NCBI GenBank assembly: GCA_016840945.1 | Contig: JAEORJ010000312.1 | Location: 1-13,833 of the forward strand | DNA: 13,833 nucleotides | Origin: Candidatus Gerdarchaeota archaeon | GTDB lineage: Archaea; Asgardarchaeota; Heimdallarchaeia; JABLTI01 | Reading direction: 5' to 3' | In this document: in pieces, positions 13,806 to 13,833 of the stretch | Position numbering within the stretch: the first letter of the stretch is position 1 | How the letters are laid out: the number at the start of each line of letters is the position of its first letter | Notes under the pieces: model-generated | What the model saw: the letters and a program-made list of their open reading frames with translations, nothing else | What the model was told of the DNA's origin: nothing | The model's database searches: none | Position numbers and translations under genes: made by a program

Positions 13806-13833
13806 ATGAAAAAATTAAACTTCTTTACGGAAA
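13806..13833 (+). CDS. Possible start of a plus-strand gene cut by the window edge
   Basis: ATG at 13806 opens a frame reading MKKLNFFTE that runs to the edge. A TATA-like TGTATATAA lies near 13712-13720, rather far upstream, and no Shine-Dalgarno sequence is visible. Nine codons are too few to judge. The bases TTTCCG and CGGAAA that flank this start form an inverted repeat, so it may be non-coding. Confidence 0.2.

Noticed and set aside
13160..13833. CRISPR array, tRNA or mobile-element end
   Set aside because: The repeats are inverted and non-periodic, no tRNA cloverleaf or T-loop is visible, and no transposase or target-site duplication is seen.

Overview
The window is AT-rich (roughly 30% G+C by eye) and looks like a chromosomal segment of an Asgard archaeon. 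The low G+C, the large soluble PAS/GAF histidine kinase and the phytochrome-type response regulator would suit a Heimdallarchaeia-like lineage, but that placement is inference. The evidence for an archaeon is TATA-like promoter elements, a TrmB-family regulator and a membrane-anchored zinc-ribbon protein. The evidence for Asgard is an Arf-like small GTPase. All genes are ordinary protein-coding genes. I see no tRNA, rRNA, CRISPR array or transposase.

Layout. (1) 37-2913, minus strand: a compact cluster of an Arf-like GTPase, a seven-helix membrane protein and a membrane-anchored alpha/beta hydrolase. The GTPase stop codon sits inside the ribosome-binding site of the seven-helix gene. (2) 2914-3158: divergent promoter region. 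(3) 3159-3848, plus strand: a class I SAM methyltransferase. (4) 3855-7397, minus strand: a TrmB-like regulator with a PH-like C-terminus, followed by a large amidohydrolase gene that is split by a one-base frameshift. (5) 7398-7537: a back-to-back promoter pair, then a plus-strand membrane protein with a cytoplasmic zinc ribbon (7538-8281). (6) 8412-13159, minus strand: a tightly coupled two-component operon of a 1310-residue histidine kinase and two receiver-only response regulators. (7) 13160-13833: a 674-base stretch with no convincing complete gene but with striking nested inverted repeats, possibly a structured RNA gene.

The most unusual object is the amidohydrolase at 3855-6301. With one extra G restored in a run of five Gs, it reads as a single protein of about 815 residues. 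Its asparaginase N-terminal domain is in permuted order: the GTDTM half precedes the TGGTIE/VDSSEM half, and the normal C-terminal asparaginase domain then follows. A class I glutamine amidotransferase domain (CLGHQ, HGDE and QFHPE motifs) is fused behind it. The catalytic Thr, Thr-Asp, Lys, Cys, His and Glu positions are all present. I know of no described family with this architecture. The adjacent TrmB-like regulator may control it, but that is inferred from position only.

The second notable module is the Arf-like GTPase with a seven-helix protein whose charge pattern predicts N-out/C-in topology. The arrangement suggests a membrane signalling or trafficking pair. The kinase and its two regulators form a cytoplasmic phosphorelay whose two receivers lie in the same frame with only a TAA between them.
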